64,000 nucleotides of DNA, from contig CAXAMN010021596.1 in the NCBI GenBank assembly GCA_963970005.1, forward strand, positions 509,709 through 573,708, given 5' to 3'. The position numbers and the translations under genes were made by a program. The stretch comes from Durusdinium trenchii. Taxonomy: Eukaryota > Sar > Dinophyceae > Suessiales > Symbiodiniaceae. Positions 32,081 to 42,612 of the stretch are shown here, piece by piece. The first letter of the stretch is position 1, and each line of letters starts with the position of its first letter. The notes under the pieces are model-generated. The model worked only from the letters and a program-made list of their open reading frames with translations. It searched no databases and was not told where the DNA came from.

Positions 32081-32359
32081 ATGGCGGAGCACTCAGGACA
32101 TATCATACTGCCACAGTCGAATCAAGATGAAACAGTACCCGCTTCACGTTGGAGACGTGTGATTCCTCTCTTTAACAACACTGCCCTCAATGGGTACTAT
32201 GTAAGTAGTGCCAGTAGTGCTGCATCCCTCAGACATATTGAGTCTTTGCCTTTTGATTGCAGGATCCCGGGTGTAGTTTGTGAATGTGGTGCCATTATTC
32301 AAGGGAAGTGCACGCCGGAGGACACCTGGTTGATGTTGGTGCACGACTGTATTCGATGA
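32081..32359 (+). CDS. hypothetical protein or exon, about 92 codons
   Basis: An open frame reads AEHSGHIILPQSNQDETVPA and later RIPGVVCECGAIIQGKCTPE before a stop near 32359. A GTAAGT at 32201 and a TTGCAG at 32257-32262 would define a 62-nt intron, but removing it breaks the downstream frame, so either the sequence is unspliced here or the borders differ. Function unknown. Confidence 0.3.
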   Translation: MAEHSGHIILPQSNQDETVPASRWRRVIPLFNNTALNGYYVSSASSAASLRHIESLPFDCRIPGVVCECGAIIQGKCTPEDTWLMLVHDCIR

Positions 32360-32508
32360 ACCAAGCTCGGGGGGCAACTTGGAATCCTTTCCTCAAAGCT
32401 TTGCTCGTTTTGCTTCAATTGAAAAGGGAAGGACGACAAGGAATAAAAGGCACTCCCTTTTTCTTCCTCCTTAACATTTACTGTAAGACTCCTTTTCTGT
32501 ATTTTGTT

Positions 32509-33370
32509 GTGTCACTGCTGCTTTCCGCCATTTTCCGTTTGCCATGCAGCATTTCTATTCATGCGTCTTCCAGGTGATTTCTTTATTCCCCAAACAGTTT
32601 ACTGTTAGGGGTTCTCAATTCTTTCTTAAGATGTGTCCGCCCTTTGTGTCACTGCTAGTGTCCGCCCTTTTCCGCTGGCCATGTAGCGATTCGTTTCATT
32701 TGTCTCCCAGGTCTGTCACTGCTGGTGTCCGCCCTTTTCCGCTGGCCATGTAACGTTTCTATTCATTTGTCTCCCAGGTCTGTCGCTGGTGGTGTCCGCC
32801 CTTTTCCGCTGGCCATGTAGCGTTTCTATTCATTTGTCTCCCAGGTCTCTCACTACTGGTGTCCGCCCTTTTCCGCTGGCCATGTAGCGTTTCTATTCAT
32901 TTGTCTCCCAGGTCTGTCACTGCTGGTGTCCGCCCTTTTCCGCTGGCCATGTAGGGTTTCTATTCATTTGTCTCCCCGGTCTGTCACTGCTGGTGTCCGC
33001 CCTTTTCCGCTGGGCATGTATATAGCGTTTCTATTCATTTGTCTCCCAGGTCTGATTCATTTGTCTCCCAGGTCTGTCACTGGTGGTGTCCGCCCTGGCC
33101 ATGTAACATTTCTACTTATTTGCTGTTCATTTGTCTCCCAGGTCTGTCGCTGCTGGTGTCCGCCCTTTTCCGTTGGCCATGTAGCATGTCTACTCATTTG
33201 TCTCCAAGGTGTGTCCCTGCTGGTGTCCGCCCATTTCCGCTGGCCATGCAGCATTTCAATTCGTTTGTCTTTAAAGTGATTTCTTTACTCTTGTCTCCCA
33301 GGTTCGGTGCCTGCACTGCTGGCATCCGCCCTTTTCCCCTTTCCAGCATTGCTATTCACCTGTCTCCCAG
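32509..33370 (+). repeat. minisatellite A, about 66-bp unit
   Basis: About ten units built on TCACTGCTGGTGTCCGCCC, TTTTCCGCTGGCCATGTAGC and TTTCTATTCATTTGTCTCCC. Units are highly similar at 32690-33010 and more diverged at the ends. Open frames here (SALFRWPC, HLSPRSVTAGVRPFP) are repeat artefacts. Confidence 0.9.
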
Positions 33371-33454
33371 GTGACTTGGTCCGTCTTGTCTCCCTTGTTG
33401 TCCCCATTCTTGTTGGTCATTGTGTCCGCCTTGTCTTCCTTTTTTCGTGCCTCC

Positions 33455-35285
33455 TCTCTCCCCCTCTCGCTTGCAAGCCTTCACATTTGTCTCCCAGCTG
33501 CTCTGCCCTGCAATCCTTTACATTTGTCTCCCAGCTCTGGGCTGCGTGTCGCTTGCAATCCTTTACATTTGTCTCCCTGTGCCTACATTTGTCTCTGCTG
33601 TGCCCACCTCTGCCTTGCAATCCTTTACACTTGTCTCCCTGTGCCTACATTTGTCTCCCAGCTCTGGACTGCTGTGCCCGCCTCTGCCTTGTAATCCTTT
33701 ACACTTGTCTCCCAGCTCTGGGCTGCTGTCTCCAACGCTTTACATTTGTCATCATTTGTCTCCCAGCGCTGGGCTGCTGTTTCCGCCTCTGCCTTGCAGT
33801 CCTTAATTTTACATTTGTCTCCCAGCTCTGACTGTTGTGTCCGCCTCTGCCTTGCAATCCTTTACATGTGTCCTCACAAGCCTTTGCGTTTGTCTCCCAG
33901 CTCTAGACTGCTGTATCCACCTCTGCCTTGCAATCCTTTATTTGTCACCCAGCTCTGGGCTGCATGTCGCTTGCAATCCTTTACATGTGTCTCCCTGTGT
34001 CTACATTTGTCTCCCAGCTCTGGGCTGCTGTGGCCGCCTCTGCCTTGCAATCCTTTGTCTCCCAGCTCTGGACGTCGCAAGCTCTAGTCGCAGAGTGTTC
34101 CGGTTTTGAAAAACACAAACTGTTTGGGGTCTACGGTGGGTTTCCCAGATTCGGCGCCTGCACTGCTGGTGTCCGCCCTTTTCCGCTGGCCATGCAGCAT
34201 TTCTATTCATTTGTCCCATGTGATTTCTTTACTTTTGTCTCCCAGGTTCGGTGCCTGCACTGCTGGTGTCCGCCCTTTCCGCTGGCCATGCAATGCAGCA
34301 TTTCTATTCATTTGTCTCCCATGTGATTTCTTTACTTTTCTCCAAACAGGTTACTGTTAGGGGTTCTCAATGCTTTCTAAGAGTGTCCGCCTTGTGGGAC
34401 AGCGTGTAGGCCTTCCGTTTGGCTTGTCACCCTTTGTCTCCCTTCTTCTGGGTCATTGCGTCCGAACAGTCTCCCTTCTGTTTCCCTTAGTCTCCGGTCT
34501 TGTCTCCCTTCTTTTTGGTCACTGTGTCCGGCTTGTCCCCCCTTCTGTTTCCTTTTGTTTCCCTTCTTGCCCCCCTAGGACTGCAACACAGCAGTCCAGA
34601 GCTGGGAGACAAATGGAAAGGATCGCAAGGCAGAGGTTGGCACCGGGCAACAAGAAGGGAGACAAGAAGGGAGACAAAAGGAAACAGAAGGGAGACAAGC
34701 GGACACAATGACCAACAAGAACCCTTTACGTGTGTCCCCCAGCTCTGGACTGCAGTGTCCACCTCTCCATCGCAATCCTTTGCATGTGTCTCCCAACTCT
34801 CGACTGCTCTGTCCGCCTTTCGCTTGCAACCCTGTACATGTGTCTCCCAGCTCTGGGCTGCTGTGTCCGCCTCTGCCTTGCAATCCGTTACATGGACTGC
34901 TCTGTCCGCCTGTCGCTTGCAATCCTTTACGTGTCTCTCAGCTGCTGTATCCGCCTCTGCCTTGCAATCCTTTGCACTTGTCTCCCAGCTCTGGACTGCT
35001 GTGTCCGCCTTTGCCTTGCAATCCTTTACGTTTGTTACCCAGCTCTGGCCTGCTGCCTTTGCCTGTCGCTTTCAATCGTTTACATTTGTCTCCCAGCTTG
35101 TTGCCGTGTCCGTCTGGGCTGTGCCTTGCAATCCTTAACACGTGCCTCCCAACTCGGACTCCTGTCTCCGCCTCTCGCTTGCAACCCTTCACACTTGTCT
35201 CCCAGCTCTGGGCTGCATGTCGCTTGCACTCCTTTACATGTGTCTCCCAGCTCTGGGCTGCTGTGTCTGCCTTCGGCTTGCAATA
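33455..35285 (+). repeat. minisatellite B, about 54-bp unit, with an embedded block of A
   Basis: Units follow TTGCAATCCTTTACATTTGT, CTCCCAGCTCTGGGCTGCTG and TGTCCGCCTCTGCC. A block of minisatellite A returns at 34150-34390. Both units share TTTGTCTCCCAG and TGTCCGCC, so they are probably related. About 30 units in total. Confidence 0.9.
34575..34640 (-). repeat. inverted unit of minisatellite B
   Basis: AGTCCAGAGCTGGGAGACAA and GGATCGCAAGGCAGAGG are the reverse complement of the B unit, with direct-orientation units on both sides. Confidence 0.75.
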
Positions 35286-36620
35286 TGGGCCGTCCACTAA
35301 ATTTTATTCCAATGGGGGGGTCGCATACTGGAATAAATTTAACTGGAATAAATTTTTGACAGGGGGTCAAGAAAACTATGTAATGGGGGGGTAGAACAAA
35401 AAAAACTCTGATGTCAACCCCCCTAGAATAGTTTTGCTACATACGATAAGCTTGAACTCAACAACCCATTGGAATAATGAACAACTTGATGTCAACAACC
35501 CATCGGAATAATAATGCTGTTGAACTCACTATCCCATTGGAATAATTGTTTCAAGAAACGATGATTTGAAAGCGTTTCATGACAGTTGCTCGCGGTTCAC
35601 GATGTGTTTGTTTGCTCGGAAGAAGGAATGGGTGATGGAAGATGTGCATGTCAGCATAAACCCATGTTTTGAGTTTGATTGAAAACAGATAATCATAACC
35701 AGAGATCTACGTTGCAAGAGAGTCTGAACAAACAGTGATGATGATGACGACAGATTTGACAAGATTTGAGAAAATACATTTAGTAAAAATTCTTTTAGTG
35801 TAGGAAGAACATGAACTATCAAGAGTCTAGACAATTTAGATGTCCACAGAACTATTCCAGGGGTGGGTGACTCCCCCGCCCCCCCTGGAATAAAGAAATT
35901 TCCTTGCATATGGCTGGGTGTGCCCTGATGTACCCTGTGCCGGCAGGCTGGAATGACACAGACCTAGAACTAGATAATCCAAAAGCCAACCAGAACATTT
36001 TTCCGGGCTGTGCCCTCCAGGCCCCTTCGATGTCGCCTGTCCAAGACTTCAAAAAATTACTGAGGGGGGTGGGCATAGAAGCTTGAGCCAACTGGCTGTC
36101 GACTACCAGTAGGACCCAAAAGTATTCCAGGGGTGGTGGAAACCTTTACCTCAAGCAGACATCTCAAGGCCTTGAACCAGACACCAGAAAGATCATAAAG
36201 TGTATCCAGCTTGGAAAGAAGTTTGCCAAGCTGCCACTCACCAGCAATGCTTGCTACTGCTGGGCCTGGTGAGCTGCCACAGAACTATTCCAGGGGTGGG
36301 TGACTCCCCCACCCCCCTGGAAAAAATACATTTCCTTGCATATGGCTGGGTGCCTTGATGTACCCTGTATTGGCATGCTGGAATGACACAGGTCCAAGAA
36401 CTAGATAATCCAAAAGCCAACCAGGACATTTTTCCAGGGCTGTGCCCTCCAGACCCCTTCGATGTTGGCCAGATATCAAAACTTGATGGCTACCTATGTG
36501 TGGAATAATTTTGTTTGTCTAAATTATTCCGGTATGTGCAGACGGGTCAGAATAATATTCTGACATGATGTCCAACCCACCCAGAATAACTAAAAACTTA
36601 TTCCACCCCGGGGGGCTACC
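35286..36620. repeat. GGAATAA-rich repetitive block with two ~180-bp copies
   Basis: TGGAATAA or its complement TTATTCC recurs throughout. A ~180-bp segment (ACTATTCCAGGGGTGGGTG to GCCCTCCAGGCCCCTTCGA) occurs at 35846-36032 and 36280-36467. Each copy opens with an inverted repeat: TATTCCAGGGG at 35853-35863 pairs with CCCCTGGAATA at 35882-35892. No transposase frame is seen. Confidence 0.75.
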
Positions 36621-36644
36621 CAAAATCGATGAAGGCACGGCCCA

Positions 36645-36800
36645 TCTTGCAATCCTTTGCATTTGTCTCCCAGCTCTCGACTGCTATTTCCGCCTCTGCC
36701 TTGCATTCCTTTGTCTCCCAGCTCTGGACGTCGCAAGCTCTAGTTGCACATTGTTCCGATTTTGAAAAACACAAACTGTTTGGGGTCTACGGTGGTGTAA
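36645..36800 (+). repeat. isolated copy of minisatellite B plus flank
   Basis: Two B units followed by CTGGACGTCGCAAGCTCTAG and GAAAAACACAAACTGTTTGG, matching 34040-34140 including the non-repeat flank, so this is a duplicated segment. Confidence 0.8.
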
Positions 36801-36984
36801 TTCTTGCTTGGCCGATTCTACTAGCTTTCTCCCAGCTAAATTAATAGAATCCCACCTTACGTAGGCAGGTGATCAATCTGTGGGACCTTCACAGGACCAA
36901 GGCTTCAGGGAAGTCCGTGAGAAGAGTTCTGCTCAAAAGCTATTGACCACTCATCAAACTCCAATTGTCAAGCGCTCACTGCTT

Positions 36985-37095
36985 TACTACTAGAAGCAAG
37001 GAGTCTACTAATAGGGGCTCCTGGCATCGCTACTAGGAACAAGAAGCTACTAGGGGCTCTTGGCCGTACTACTAGGAACAAGGACGCTACTACTG
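36985..37095 (-). repeat. dispersed repeat, ACTAGGAACAAGAAGCTACTA form
   Basis: Three to four units of CTACTAGGAACAAGAAGCTA alternating with GGGGCTCCTGGCATCG or GGGGCTCTTGGCCG. Confidence 0.8.
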
Positions 37096-37599
37096 CTTGA
37101 AGGAGATTGAAAGACATCGAGCCTCGAATCGCCACCACCGCAACATGCTGCGACACAGCGGTAAGGAGGTGCGTTGCTTCTTGACACTTTTCACTCTTGG
37201 CCAAAACATTCGAAGCATTTGGAAGCACCAATCAAGGAATACAGATGTGATTGTTGCAAACTAGGTGCATAACTCCCTAGCCAGCTCAATCAGAAAGAGC
37301 AACTCCTTGTACTACAACTTAAGTTTCCCTCAAAACCTAGGAACCAAATCATTAGAGCGTGAGCTATCCTGCGTCCTAGGTAGTAGCTTAAGTAGCTAAT
37401 AGCCACCTCTTCTACTAGCAACCTACCTATCGGCCTCCCCCCCAAGAAATAAGTGTTCAGTTGGACTTGCCATGGCTTGCTGAGCGCAAAACAGCAATAT
37501 CAATATCGCAATAGATTGCTTGCCACAAACCACCTTCCATGCCACATCATTTGTTGGCCTATGGCCTATGGCTGCCAACTCTGTCGGGTGGCACAGTTT

Positions 37600-38035
37600 G
37601 GCCACTATGCAACTTGTCGCTTGAGCAGGCACAGCTTGAGGCCACTGATGTTTGATACTTTTGATGCTGTGCTGCGAGACCTGCCAAGGTGACGGGCTTT
37701 CGTAGTGCCTTCTTCATTGACACAAATTCCAGGACTGGGCTCAGTATTGGCTATCAGCTTGTAGTCGCTTAGGAAGAAAGCAAGACAGACAGCAACACAG
37801 ATGCCAGACCATGTTAACAATTTTTCTTTCTTCTATTCTGCAGGCTTCTTCCTCTGGAGCCCCAAGCTTACCATGCTTCTGTGCGCTTGCAGTTTGTAGA
37901 ACGGGGCACTCCATTTGCAAATCTGCCATCCTAAGGTTTAACCTTTCTTGGTGGGTCAAGGCGCCCCGCTTGCTGGTTAGCCAAATTGAACAGTTTCACT
38001 TATGAGATCTTATAAAGTAAGTCTACTTCTGACAG
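37600..38035 (+). other. possible upstream exons of the membrane methyltransferase-like gene
   Basis: A stretch ending DTFDAVLRDLPR at about 37689 precedes GTGACG, and a strong acceptor TTCTATTCTGCAG ends at 37843, after which ASSSGAPSLPCFCALAV can be read. These may be earlier exons of the gene ending at 38656, but phases and borders are unproven. Confidence 0.25.
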
Positions 38036-38656
38036 GCACTCCTGCTGGTGGCAAACCTGCCTTTGGCAGCAGGATTGTGCAGATGCCATGTAGACAGCCG
38101 CACCTCAGAGTGCGACGATTGCAGATTCCGATGCCATGGAGTTCTATTTTGTACGCTTGTTTTTGTGGTACGAGTCTTGGTTCAGATGTCCTGTTTTTGG
38201 TCGCGTGGCATTCCGTGGAAGGAAGTCATTTTTGAAGCGGGTGGAGTTATTCCTCTTTCAGTCGCATCAATGGCATATGGGGCTGCTCATTGTCGCCCAA
38301 GGAGCATGCTTGAATATGCCGGCGTTATCGTTTTCGTGGCAGGAACCTGGTTGAACGTGTACCCGGAGTGGCAGCGCCACCAATGGAAAAAGCAGGGCAA
38401 TCGTGACAAGCTATACCGTGGTGGTCTATTCGCCATGGCCAGACACATAAACTATGCTGGGGAGATTGTGTCATTCCTTGGGTTTTCATTTGCAACAGGA
38501 GCCTATTTGACACTCTGGGTGCCAGTGGCAATGTCGGCTGGGATGTGCACTTTGAGCATCCGAGAGATTGAGTTCTACCTCAGTCAAAAATACAAAGAAG
38601 ACTGGTTGCAGTACACTAAGGATGTGCCATGGCTCATGATTCCAAGACTTTATTAG
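38036..38656 (+). CDS. DUF1295 / isoprenylcysteine methyltransferase-like membrane protein, last exon
   Basis: The exon starts after CTTCTGACAG and runs 206 codons to TAG. It has several hydrophobic helices (LFCTLVFVVRVLVQMSCF, YAGVIVFVAGTWLNVY, ATGAYLTLWVPVAMSAG) and the C-terminal signature of the ICMT / steroid 5-alpha-reductase-like / DUF1295 group: LYRGGLFAMARHINYAGEIV (compare the usual R-H-P-N-Y-x-G-E), then IREIEFYLSQKYKEDWLQYT and VPWLMIPRLY. Members are integral membrane enzymes that act on lipid or prenyl substrates with SAM or NADPH; the substrate here cannot be told. His-Ile-Asn replaces His-Pro-Asn. The N-terminus lies in upstream exons. Confidence 0.7.
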   Translation, partial: ALLLVANLPLAAGLCRCHVDSRTSECDDCRFRCHGVLFCTLVFVVRVLVQMSCFWSRGIPWKEVIFEAGGVIPLSVASMAYGAAHCRPRSMLEYAGVIVFVAGTWLNVYPEWQRHQWKKQGNRDKLYRGGLFAMARHINYAGEIVSFLGFSFATGAYLTLWVPVAMSAGMCTLSIREIEFYLSQKYKEDWLQYTKDVPWLMIPRLY

Positions 38657-39165
38657 AATTCAGAACAATAACCTTGAGATGGTGGACATGCCGCTGCCTT
38701 CAAAGACAGGATGTGCATTCCTCGGGATCGAAGTCCTTTGTTATGCGTCAATGTGGACTCTCTGTCTCTTTGTCTGAATCTTGTTGAGGGAGGATGGCCA
38801 TCCCATCGCAACTACTTGTAATATGTCTCTTTGGGCCATCGCAATTTCAGTGATGTCAGCCAGGCTGTGAACAGAGTTCAAACCAAAATTTGAGAAGTTT
38901 GAGGTCCAAGATCTGCAGGACCTGATGCATAATGATTGCACATGAGGATGCGATGGACGACCGGAGTCAATAGCGGCCTGCTGTTGGCTCACACATGGAA
39001 ATTTGTGTCGCAGAAGAATGCATCAAGCGCCATTATATGTACCTCCAGATAATAGCTCGTGGTAAGACGCAAAAGCAGAGCTTGCCTTTTGAAAGATAAG
39101 TTTTGTTGTATTAAGATTTTGGATTTGCCACAAGTACGCACAACTACAAACCTTGCTGTTTACAG
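38657..39165. other. no recognisable gene
   Basis: Short frames only; likely 3' flank of the membrane protein gene and intron of the next. Confidence 0.35.
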
Positions 39166-39480
39166 GTTGTTGCCTGCGAGGAAGTCTCGGAGTACCGGGA
39201 TGCTGTTCAGCAGCACTTCCGCGCTTCATTTAGCGAAGTTTGCCACAGCTGGCTTTGTCCGAAGTTCATGCAGAATGAAGCAAGACCGGACGATGTCATT
39301 TTTGAGAGATGGTCCCCATTCCCTAATCACAAGGATGATCCGAATAGTTCTCGGTAGGAAATGCTCTCATATGCAATGTATCTACGACGTGGCAGGGCTT
39401 TGGTGAACTCGGAAGATGTGGTGCTTGAGGCCATCAATGAGTTGAACAGCAACACGTGTGAGATTCTTTACCTTTTCCAA
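39166..39480 (+). CDS. candidate exon(s) with an in-frame TAG or a 42-nt intron
   Basis: After GTTTACAG the frame reads VVACEEVSEYRDAVQQHFRA, SEVCHSWLCPKFMQNEARPD and VIFERWSPFPNHKDD, with a TAG at 39355-39357. The same frame then continues with MLSYAMYLRRGRALVNSEDV and VLEAINELNSNT. The TAG lies in a segment that begins GT (39354) and ends AG (39395), 42 nt long, so splicing it out would keep the frame. Both parts look like genuine protein; the family is not recognised. Confidence 0.42.
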
Positions 39481-41515
39481 GGTTGGCTCACATGTGGGTG
39501 GCACGACAAAGGCCCAGTTTGTCTTACCCACTTTGACACATGTTGAGATCTGCTAGAAGTGGACAGTGACAGGTCATCGCGGCTGTGGCTGGTCGAGTGG
39601 TCGGTGTAGACCAGCAACCAGAGCTGGTGGCCGAGGCGCTGGAGCAGCACTAGAGTTGACTGAATGATATGAATCCTAAGGGACCTCAGATTGGGCCTTT
39701 GAACTATAGTGACTTTAGTCATTTTTAATCACTTAGTTGATTGTTGATTGAATGGCAAGTAGTGGTATCACGCCGCAGCCCACATGGCGCCTCACCCAAG
39801 GCTCGTGAAAAGCACCCAGAGATTCAATTTGAGGACTGATGGACTTGCACAGAAACAACGACTTGCAAAGGTTGAGCAAGGGGTGCAACCTGCGTAGGTT
39901 TGGCTAGGCAACAGACATGCAAAACATTGTCGCAGAACTTTGATGCCTTCGACTCTGCAAAGCTAGTTGCGTGGACCTTGGTGCGGAGAGTTTTTGATTA
40001 AAGCATTGAGGTTATCACACAAGGTTTGCAAGAACCCAAGAAAGCACTGGATGTAGTACCTGTAGGAAGGCAAAGGTCACTCTTGGCTCTAAAGACTTTA
40101 AGTCAACAAATGCTTAGTGGCCTTAGTGCTGCTTCACCCTGCCAGATTCCTTTGAGGCATTGACGAAGTCGCTTCACCCTGCCAGATTTACGAAGGCCTC
40201 CTAAGCTCCTACTTGCATTCAATTATGCCCTTGCTTATTTCACTCGTCACGCGTGTTGGAATTTCTGCGTGCTCTACAGATTGGGATATTCAAGAATTTG
40301 ATAGATTTTGTACACAGATTCCGGACTATATAGTTGGGGATGAGAACACTTGGAAGAGGTGGCAGGGTACTCATCTAGCATCGGATCGAGATTTGACAAA
40401 TAGCACAGCACAATTTTCTGATTTGTTTTTCTGGATTTTCATGTCCTTGGAAGAGTATCAAGGTATAAGTTCCAAATTTTGATGAGCTCCGTGCATCGTT
40501 GCAAGAGTTTTCGTCCGGGTATATATATACTTGAATCAATGATTTGAGCATGCATTCCAGTGTGCCCAAACTGTACACACACACATATGCAGCCCAAGTC
40601 GATTCTGAATATTGAGCGAGGGCAACACGGGGCAACACGACATGCTGTTTACTGCATTGATCACTACGAGTGATCACTAGTACTACTCGTAGGGCTTGCG
40701 GTGATTTAGATTCTCAGCCGCCTGGAATGCTCGAAATCGATTCCGACTGCAGACCTCTTCGATTCCAGGTCTTTATCGACATAAGTGGGAGCCGCGATTT
40801 GGCGACAGTGCCCCGCTTGAGTTCAGCACAGGTCATGAGCCATTGCATGTGCATTGCTGACGTCCTTGCCTCGTTTCTGGCACACCAGGTCTTTCGCATG
40901 ATGGACTTGATAGACAAGATCATAAGCCCAGACGCAATGGTCGTGAAATCCCAGGCTATGGCAAGAGTTTAGCACGGTTTTCATTGCCCATAGCCATAGC
41001 TATATACCATGGTTTCATCCTTTCTTCTGACGTTCCTGTTTGAAAGCCAGCTTTTCAGCATGTGACAGGCTCTGAAGAAAATGATGCTTCGGACACGTTT
41101 ATGGATAGAGCATCCTCTGAATCAGAAAGTGCTTTGATGCCTCAAAGAGACGAGTTTTCCCATGACATATGATGTTTGATGTTGAGAGACACTCATCCGC
41201 ATGGTTTTGAGATATGTCGCCCTTCCTCAAGTTTCTCTGTCTGAAGTTGTTCGATGTTGAGCAAGACCCAAGGTCGTGCTGCATCAATTTAAGTCACTTG
41301 CCAAGACTGCCTGTCAATGTGCCAATGACGCCCACCATGAATTTGTCCTGCACGAACGCGTCTCAGCATCAGTGTCAAAAGGAGTTTGCTTGTAGTGGCC
41401 GCATGGATGCCTTTTTCAAAATAAAACAGTTTTCCCGAATGCGTAGCGAAGGGTTCTTGTTTAACTCGGGAGTCTGAGGGTAGAGCTGTGTTTGCCCGAC
41501 GTTGTTTTCGAGTTC
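39481..41515. other. unassigned; two weak open frames
   Basis: Plus-strand frames at 40213-40482 (containing DWDIQEFDRFCTQIPDYIVG) and 40670-40972 (containing RPLRFQVFIDISGSRDL and IADVLASFLAHQVFRMMDLI) read smoothly and might be exons, but lack recognised domains or firm borders. Confidence 0.3.
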
Positions 41516-41555
41516 GCAACCGTTTGCAACCGTCTGCAACCGTCCGCAACCGTCC
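41516..41555 (+). repeat. four tandem copies of a 10-bp unit GCAACCGTCC
   Basis: GCAACCGTTT, GCAACCGTCT, GCAACCGTCC and GCAACCGTCC are exactly adjacent. Confidence 0.9.
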
Positions 41556-41964
41556 GTGTGATGTCTCTATGGCCCTGCCATTGGGGGAAGCTTTTGCAAG
41601 TGACTTTTCATGGATGTGTCACGTGTCAGTTTGCGCCGCTATTACATTGTGATTTGCATGAAAGTGACATGTCGCGCAAGAAACGTGATGCATTTCGCTG
41701 CACAGACGCAGGGTTTCGAGAAAGTGACACGTTTGTGTCGGTATTCCATTAGGATTAGCGTTTGGAGAGTCGTGTTTTTGGGGTGTTGGATGTGGCCGTG
41801 CCATTGGGATTTGCGTTTCAGGGTGTGGCGTCGAAGCTCTGTTTTCGTGACAAGTCTCAGCTGAAATGGCGATTTTGGTGGATGCGAGTGTGCTCAGAAC
41901 GGGTCGAAATCATTCCAAACGTGTGGTGTGGTGCAAATTTTGTTGAAGCTCCATGAGATGATAT

Positions 41965-42215
41965 TGTCACTTTTCGTGGCAGGCGCAGTACTTTGTGCGG
42001 GCTATGAGGCGTGGAAGTGCGATTCTCGTGGCAGGCGCAGGGAATCGTGAGGTTGCGAGGTGTGACGGAGGTGACATTTCGTGGCAGGCGCAGTACTTTG
42101 TGCGCGTTAGACGTGTGGACGCGGAAAGATTCGTGGCAGGCGCAGGGAATCGTGAGGTTGTGAGTTGTGGTAGAGGTGAATGCCGCTGTCACATTGAAAT
42201 TGGCGTGTGAGCGGG
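41965..42215 (+). repeat. tandem repeat with CGTGGCAGGCGCAG core
   Basis: CGTGGCAGGCGCAGTACTTT and CGTGGCAGGCGCAGGGAATC alternate, two of each, giving a ~120-bp higher-order unit. TGCCATTGGGATTTGCG lies outside it at about 41801 and again at 42595. Confidence 0.8.
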
Positions 42216-42289
42216 TGGTGTTTGGAGGGGCTGGAATCGCGAAACTGCCTGGCAGGGCTGCGTGATGTGTGTGCTCCGATGGGTGTTTC

Positions 42290-42540
42290 CGCTTGACTTT
42301 TGGAGGAAGTCTCGTACGAAACGCTCGTTTTGCAGACTTTGACGTGTGAGTTTTTGAGGAAGTCTCGTACGAAACGCTCGTTTTGGAGACTTGACGTGTG
42401 ACTTTTTGAGGAAGTCTCGTACGAAACGCTCGTTGGAGACTTGACGCGTGACTTTTGGAGGAAGTCTCGTACGAAATGCTCGTCTTGCAGCCTCGAAGCG
42501 TGACTTTTGGAGGAAGTCTCGTACGAAACGCTCGCATGAC
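42290..42540 (+). repeat. five tandem copies of a ~55-bp unit
   Basis: Each unit contains GAGGAAGTCTCGTACGAAAC followed by GCTCG and a variable spacer ending in GACTTTTGGAG or GACTTTTTGAG. Confidence 0.9.
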
Positions 42541-42612
42541 TGCTTCTAGTGTGTGGGCAGACCGTGTGGCGACACGACATTCGTGATGGCGCAGTGCCAT
42601 TGGGATTTGCGC

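Noticed and set aside
32690..33010. Possible CRISPR-like array
   Set aside because: Units are contiguous tandem repeats without unique spacers, in a eukaryotic context.
33307..35394. Long open frames of 110-230 codons in all three plus frames and on the minus strand
   Set aside because: They translate the minisatellite units again and again (LHLSPSSGL, CLPALDCC) and exist in several frames at once, which follows from the repeat rather than from coding.
36082..36097. Spliced-leader-like sequence on the minus strand (AGCCAGTTGGCTCAAG)
   Set aside because: It needs one substitution and one deletion to match the leader core, is partly palindromic and lies in a repetitive block with no gene downstream on that strand.
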